Assembly (NCBI GenBank): GCA_903927685.1
Contig: CAIYOB010000836.1
Span: 1 to 28,601, forward strand
Origin: an uncultured Planctomycetaceae bacterium
GTDB lineage: Bacteria; Planctomycetota; Planctomycetia; Pirellulales; Pirellulaceae
Direction of reading: 5' to 3'
Length of the DNA: 28,601 nt
In this document: positions 25,019 through 28,601 of the stretch, one piece after another
Numbering within the stretch: position 1 is the first letter of the stretch
How the letters are laid out: every line of letters begins with the position of its first letter
The notes under the pieces: generated by a model
Databases searched by the model: none
Told to the model about the DNA's origin: nothing
Seen by the model: the letters and a program-made list of their open reading frames with translations, nothing else
Position numbers and translations under genes: made by a program

Positions 25019-26371
25019 CTAGCATTGTGCCAGCACGAGCATCCCGGCAACGGGTTCCCCCAATTCCTGACGCAGCACGCAATTGCGAAGCCAGTTCAGC
25101 TCCAGGCCGGCGGCAGTCAGGGCTTGGCGCACGTAGCTCTCCGTGTGGCAGTAGCGGCCGTGGGGTTGGATTCGGAACCCCGAACAGCTCTCGGCGGCGG
25201 TTTCCCGTTCCACGGTGAAAAGGCACCGACCGCCGGGCTGCAAGGCCGCCCGGGCGGCGGACAGCACCGGGCCTAAGTCTCCGAAGTAGACCAGCGTGTC
25301 GCCCGACACGATCAAGTCGAATTGCCCCGGATGACATCCCAAGTACCCCGTCAGCTCGGCCTCGAACAATTCGTCGTACACGCCTCGCTCGCGGGCCCGG
25401 CTGAGCATCAGCGGCGAGAGGTCCACGCCGACCAGTCGGCGGGCGTACGGCCGCAAGGAGACGCCGCACAACCCCGTGCCGCAGCCGGCGTCCAGGATAT
25501 CGACGGCACGCTCCAGTCCGAGGTCGCCTTGTTCCAACAACTGGGCGATCAGCCCGGGAACATGGTAGTCGAGCTGCGTGAGAACCTGGTCAAAGTTGTC
25601 GGCAAAGGTGTCAAACGTCCGCCGGATGTAGTCGTCACTGGCTCGGCTCGGCCCGCTCTCCCCGCTACAGGCGGCGACCAGATGCTGGGCGATGGGATTG
25701 GCGGGGTCGCGTTGGAGCCATTCGCGGTAGATGCGTGCGGCGTCCTCGATGCGGCCCGCCCGATAGCAGACGCGGCCCAGTTCCACGTACGTGGCATCAC
25801 GCGTAGGGCGGTAGGCAGCGGCTCGCCGGTAAGCTGCCATCGCCTCGTCCCAGCGGTGGATGGTTTGATACAAATTGCCCAGGTTGTGCCAGGCATCCGC
25901 ATGTCGTGGCTCCAGCCGGGTCGCTTCCTGGTAAGACTGCAAAGCCTGCGCCAGCTGTCCGCGCTTGCGGAGCATTACGCCCAGGTTGTTATGCGTGTCG
26001 GCGTGATCCGGACGGAGTTCCAGGACTCGGCGATACGCCTGCAGCGCGCCTTCGTCATCGCCGGTTTCCTTGAGCATGTTACCGAGGTTGTTGTGGGCCT
26101 CGACGTAGTCCGGCTGCAGCTCGACGGCCCGCCGCACCGCTTGGATCCCGGCTGCCCGCTGGCCCTGCTGGAACAACAGCAGGCCGTGAAAGTGCAGTGC
26201 GTCCACGTGGTCGGGGATGGCTTCCAGGATCCGTCTGTAGATCCCGTCGGCTTCCGCGATCCGTCCGAACTTGTGGAGATCCACCGCCAGGGCGACCGCT
26301 TCGGTGTCGCTCATTCGCACCTGTTGGCGTGCCGCGGCCGGCTGTTCCTCGGGCGTATCTTGGTTCGACAT
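25019..26371 (-). CDS. TPR protein with C-terminal class I methyltransferase domain, copy 2 of tandem pair
   Basis: A 450-residue protein starting at the reverse-strand ATG at 26369-26371; AAGG lies seven bases upstream. It begins 17 bases after the stop of its paralogue, so the two form an operon. Residues about 25-240 are tetratricopeptide repeats (for example AHNNLGNMLKETGDDEGALQAYRRVLELRP). Residues about 255-400 carry a SAM-dependent methyltransferase: motif I DILDAGCGTGLCGVSL, DLSPLMLSRARERG, then FDLIVSGDTLVYFGDL, and RCLFTVERE. The C-terminal region with HGRYCHTESYVRQALTAAGL is specific to this pair. The substrate is unknown; in this family a small molecule or envelope component is plausible. 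TPRs presumably recruit the target or partner. Confidence 0.9.
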   Translation of the reverse strand: MSNQDTPEEQPAAARQQVRMSDTEAVALAVDLHKFGRIAEADGIYRRILEAIPDHVDALHFHGLLLFQQGQRAAGIQAVRRAVELQPDYVEAHNNLGNMLKETGDDEGALQAYRRVLELRPDHADTHNNLGVMLRKRGQLAQALQSYQEATRLEPRHADAWHNLGNLYQTIHRWDEAMAAYRRAAAYRPTRDATYVELGRVCYRAGRIEDAARIYREWLQRDPANPIAQHLVAACSGESGPSRASDDYIRRTFDTFADNFDQVLTQLDYHVPGLIAQLLEQGDLGLERAVDILDAGCGTGLCGVSLRPYARRLVGVDLSPLMLSRARERGVYDELFEAELTGYLGCHPGQFDLIVSGDTLVYFGDLGPVLSAARAALQPGGRCLFTVERETAAESCSGFRIQPHGRYCHTESYVRQALTAAGLELNWLRNCVLRQELGEPVAGMLVLAQC

Positions 26372-26388
26372 GGTGTGCCTTGCCTCGT

Positions 26389-27708
26389 TCAGGATTTCCT
26401 GGCCGCCACCAGCAACCCCGGGACAGGTTCTCCCGCCTCGCAACGCAGCACCTCCTCGCGGTCGACCAGCAGCTCGAAGCCGGCCGCGGCAAGTGTCTCG
26501 CGGACGTAGGTTGGGCGATGCACGTAGCGGCCGAAGCGGTTCAATTGAAATTGAAAACGTCCCTCCGCAGGATCGCTGACCTGCCTCTCGACCGAGAAGA
26601 CGAGCATTCCAGCTGGTCGCAGGGCCTGGGCCGCCGCTGCGAACACCGGCTCCAGGTCGCCGAAGTAGACCAGCGTATCGCCGGACACCAACAGGTCAAA
26701 GGCCCCCGGCCGCTGCCGCAGGAAGGCGACCAGATCCTGCTCAGCCAGCTCATCGTAAGTCCCACGTTCGCGGGCCTTGGCCAGCATCGGCGCGGACAGG
26801 TCGACGCCCGCCAAGCGGCGCGCCACGACTCGCAGCCCCGGACCGCACAAGCCCGTCCCGCACCCCAGATCGGCGACATCCCAGGCCGGTTTCCCCGCGG
26901 CGTCCCAGGCCTCTTGGACCAACTGGTCGACGAGCGCCGGCACGCGGTACGCGAGCTTCGCCAGGCAGTCGTCAAACTCGTCGGCAAAGTTGTCGAACGT
27001 CGCCTGCACGCATTCGTCTGCCGCCCGAGCGGGCACGGGCAGTCCGCCGCAAGCTGCCAGGAAATGCCCGGCCAACGCATCGTCGGGCTCCACGCTCAAC
27101 CACTGGCGATAAACCTCGCAGGCCTCGTCCAGCCGATTCAGTTTCCTCAGGACGCGGCCCAGCTGCAGGGCTTGGTGTCGCGCGGGCGGCGCGTGGCCGA
27201 CCAGCCAGCGACAGTGTTCCAGTGCTTGCGGCAGGCAGTTCTCGTCTTCGTACATGGTGGCCAACGCACGCCTCGCCGCAGCATAGTCCGGTTGCAGGGC
27301 AACCGCCCGTTCGTAGCCGGCCAGCGCCTCGTTCGTCCGTTGCAGGCGCGCCAGCACATTGGCACGGTTGTGGTGCGCTTCGGGATAGTTGGGACGGATG
27401 GCGAGAGCCGCGTCGTAACTGGCCAGCGCCTCGTCTACGCGGCCGCAGGCAAACAGCACATTCCCCAGGTTGTTCTGGGCCAGCGGCTGCCGGGGATCGA
27501 TGGCGAGCGAGCGGCGAATCCGCTCGATCGCGGCCTCGCTGTCGCCCCGTTGATGGGCCAACACTCCCAGCAAATGCCACGCGTCCGGCTGGTCCGGCTC
27601 GGCTTCCAACACGCGGCGATAGGCGGCTTCCGCCTCGGTCAACTCGCCTTGCTGGTGGAGCAGAATGGCTTTCCTCAATTCGGTGGTCGGAGGTGATTGC
27701 TCGGCCAT
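26389..27708 (-). CDS. TPR protein with C-terminal class I methyltransferase domain, copy 1 of tandem pair
   Basis: A 439-residue protein starting at the reverse-strand ATG at 27706-27708, with GAGG seven bases upstream. A frame extending to 27777 is less likely. Residues about 15-220 are TPRs (LHQQGELTEAEAAYRRVLEAEP, AQNNLGNVLFACGRVDEALASYD). Residues about 240-400 have the methyltransferase core DLGCGTGLCGPGLR, VDLSAPMLAKARERG, FDLLVSGDTLVYFGDL and LVFSVERQ. Domain order and motifs match the paralogue at 25019-26371 throughout, so the pair arose by tandem duplication and has diverged. It is the first gene of a two-gene operon read from the 27709-28017 intergenic region. Substrate is unknown. 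Confidence 0.9.
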   Translation of the reverse strand: MAEQSPPTTELRKAILLHQQGELTEAEAAYRRVLEAEPDQPDAWHLLGVLAHQRGDSEAAIERIRRSLAIDPRQPLAQNNLGNVLFACGRVDEALASYDAALAIRPNYPEAHHNRANVLARLQRTNEALAGYERAVALQPDYAAARRALATMYEDENCLPQALEHCRWLVGHAPPARHQALQLGRVLRKLNRLDEACEVYRQWLSVEPDDALAGHFLAACGGLPVPARAADECVQATFDNFADEFDDCLAKLAYRVPALVDQLVQEAWDAAGKPAWDVADLGCGTGLCGPGLRVVARRLAGVDLSAPMLAKARERGTYDELAEQDLVAFLRQRPGAFDLLVSGDTLVYFGDLEPVFAAAAQALRPAGMLVFSVERQVSDPAEGRFQFQLNRFGRYVHRPTYVRETLAAAGFELLVDREEVLRCEAGEPVPGLLVAARKS

Positions 27709-28017
27709 CTTCCTGCCTCGTGCCGCACCCTCGCGCCTACCCGGGATGCTCAATGTATCGGACACCGCCCGCAGCACGAAGGGGTGAGGGGCATCGTTGT
27801 CCCCCAGTCCCAGCCCGGCCTGGCGGTTGGCCGGGCTTCGCGACGCACAACGCCGCGCAGCCGGGCTGGTGATTGTACCGCCGCAGGTTGCGGCCAGGCA
27901 AGCAGGAATCCCAAGGTCAGGAATCCAAAGGTCAACGAATGGTGTCTGGCCTCAGGCAGGGGGAAGCACTTGCGATGCCCAACCACGGAGCCGATAATCC
28001 TGCCAGGAGGACAAGGG
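27709..28017. promoter_or_regulatory. Divergent intergenic region between the TPR-methyltransferase operon and the glycosylase gene
   Basis: About 310 bases. It has a perfect 9-base inverted repeat AGCCCGGCC (27812-27820) with GGCCGGGCT (27829-27837) and a second partner GCCGGGCTG near 27860-27868, so alternative hairpins are possible. It also has a tandem pair of 15-base repeats, GGAATCCCAAGGTCA (27905-27919) and GGAATCCAAAGGTCA (27920-27934), with one mismatch. The region must hold promoters for both directions, but no clear boxes are visible. Confidence 0.5.
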
Positions 28018-28601
28018 ATGCCGGAGGGCGACACGATCTTTCGGACTGCGGCTCGGCTGCGGCCGCTGCTGGCGGGACGCCGCATCGAGGCGGCGCGAGC
28101 CCGCGAGGCGTCGTTTGCCGCCGATACGCTGGCCGGCCGAACGTTCGCGGCGGTCGAGGCCCGGGGCAAGCACTTGTTGCTGCACTTGGATGACGGTCGG
28201 GTGATCCATTCCCACCTGGGCATGCATGGGGCGTGGCACTGGTATCCCCCGGGCCAGCCGTGGCAAAAAGACCGCCGCCTGGCGGCGCTGGTCCTGGAAG
28301 TGCCCGGCAGCGTCTGTGTCTGCTTTTCGCCCAAGGTGCTGCAGTTGCTGTCGGCGGACCAGTTGCGGCGGCATCCGCAGCTGTCAACCTTGGGGCCGGA
28401 CCTGTTGGCCGAGCACGTGGATGACGCCGAGGTGCTGCGCCGCTTTCGCGTGCACGCGGGCACGCCGATCGGCGAGGCGGTGATGAACCAGTCGATCGTG
28501 GCGGGGATCGGCAATGTCTACAAGTCCGAGGTCCTGTTCCTGACGCGAACCCACCCGCTGACACCCGTCGGCCGGCTGACGGACGAACGCGTGCTAAGCA
28601 T
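28018..28601 (+). CDS. Fpg/Nei-family DNA glycosylase, N-terminal part (runs off the window)
   Basis: The frame starts at ATG 28018, with CAGGAGG upstream, and stays open for about 194 codons to the window end. It begins MPEGDT, giving the catalytic Pro2/Glu3 of the Fpg/Nei family, which removes oxidised bases and cleaves the strand by beta/delta-elimination. GKHLLLHL (about 59-66) has the conserved lysine near position 60, SHLGMHG follows, and near the end VMNQSIVAGIGNVYKSEVLF is the helix-two-turn-helix DNA-binding part. PEGD rather than PELP points to the Nei/endonuclease VIII branch over MutM/Fpg. The zinc finger or its replacement lies beyond the window. The gene is divergent from the methyltransferase operon. 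Confidence 0.93.
   Translation, partial: MPEGDTIFRTAARLRPLLAGRRIEAARAREASFAADTLAGRTFAAVEARGKHLLLHLDDGRVIHSHLGMHGAWHWYPPGQPWQKDRRLAALVLEVPGSVCVCFSPKVLQLLSADQLRRHPQLSTLGPDLLAEHVDDAEVLRRFRVHAGTPIGEAVMNQSIVAGIGNVYKSEVLFLTRTHPLTPVGRLTDERVLS

Noticed and set aside
26197..27696. 499-codon forward frame antisense to the methyltransferase pair
   Set aside because: Antisense to two genes with intact TPR and SAM motifs; no domain in the forward translation.

Overview
The window looks like chromosomal DNA of a planctomycete, probably of the Pirellulales/Planctomycetales type. The grounds are: a GC-rich base composition; the tail of a Planctomycetes/Verrucomicrobia-type bacterial microcompartment (BMC) operon; a giant secreted protein with a LEPR-XLL-like N-terminus and tandem-95 (cadherin-like) repeats; secreted FG-GAP and PQQ-propeller proteins; and many large secreted proteins of unknown function. 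All assignments come from reading the sequence and translations by eye; no database search was run.

Region 1 (1-2397, + strand) is the 3' part of a BMC operon: the C-terminus of a CoA-acylating aldehyde dehydrogenase, a first BMC-P (EutN/CcmL) vertex protein, a 247-residue protein with a degenerate RpiB-like domain and a possible N-terminal targeting helix, a second BMC-P protein, and a class II sugar-phosphate aldolase with a likely C-terminal encapsulation peptide. The set fits aldolase cleavage of deoxy-sugar phosphates such as those from fucose and rhamnose, with the aldehyde consumed inside the shell. Region 2 (2446-9250, + strand) holds tadA, three neighbouring genes (a secreted protein of unknown function, a small cytosolic protein, and a secreted PQQ-propeller protein), and a response regulator fused to an RsbW-type ATPase domain.

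Region 3 (9251-13343) is a graveyard of mobile DNA. It has REP-like palindromes, an N-terminal remnant of a DUF4338 protein, a possible Rpn-nuclease remnant, a 44-nt near-perfect palindrome, degenerate direct repeats, and a frameshifted C-terminal remnant of a REP-associated tyrosine transposase (RAYT). Among these lie a lower-GC immunity-like gene with two CxxC pairs, a secreted FG-GAP protein, and a possible remnant of a FAD-dependent oxidoreductase. Region 4 (13344-18332, - strand) is one 1662-residue secreted protein that combines a thioredoxin-like domain, a cyclophilin-type prolyl isomerase, Ig-like domains, a cohesin-like domain and four tandem-95 repeats.

Region 5 (18333-21114) is gene-poor: an orphan HicB-like ribbon-helix-helix gene and a tRNA-Val(CAC). 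Region 6 (21115-28601) has a tiny secreted protein made of KPDQA-type repeats with a strong terminator, a secreted transglutaminase-like (TGase-elicitor type) protein, a small protein of unknown function, a sensor histidine kinase, a convergent putative lipoprotein, two tandem paralogous TPR-methyltransferase genes, and the start of a divergent Fpg/Nei-type DNA glycosylase that runs off the window.

The best leads for new biology are the RpiB-like pseudo-isomerase of the BMC operon, the thioredoxin/cyclophilin/adhesin fusion, and the REP palindromes lying on both sides of a dead RAYT.
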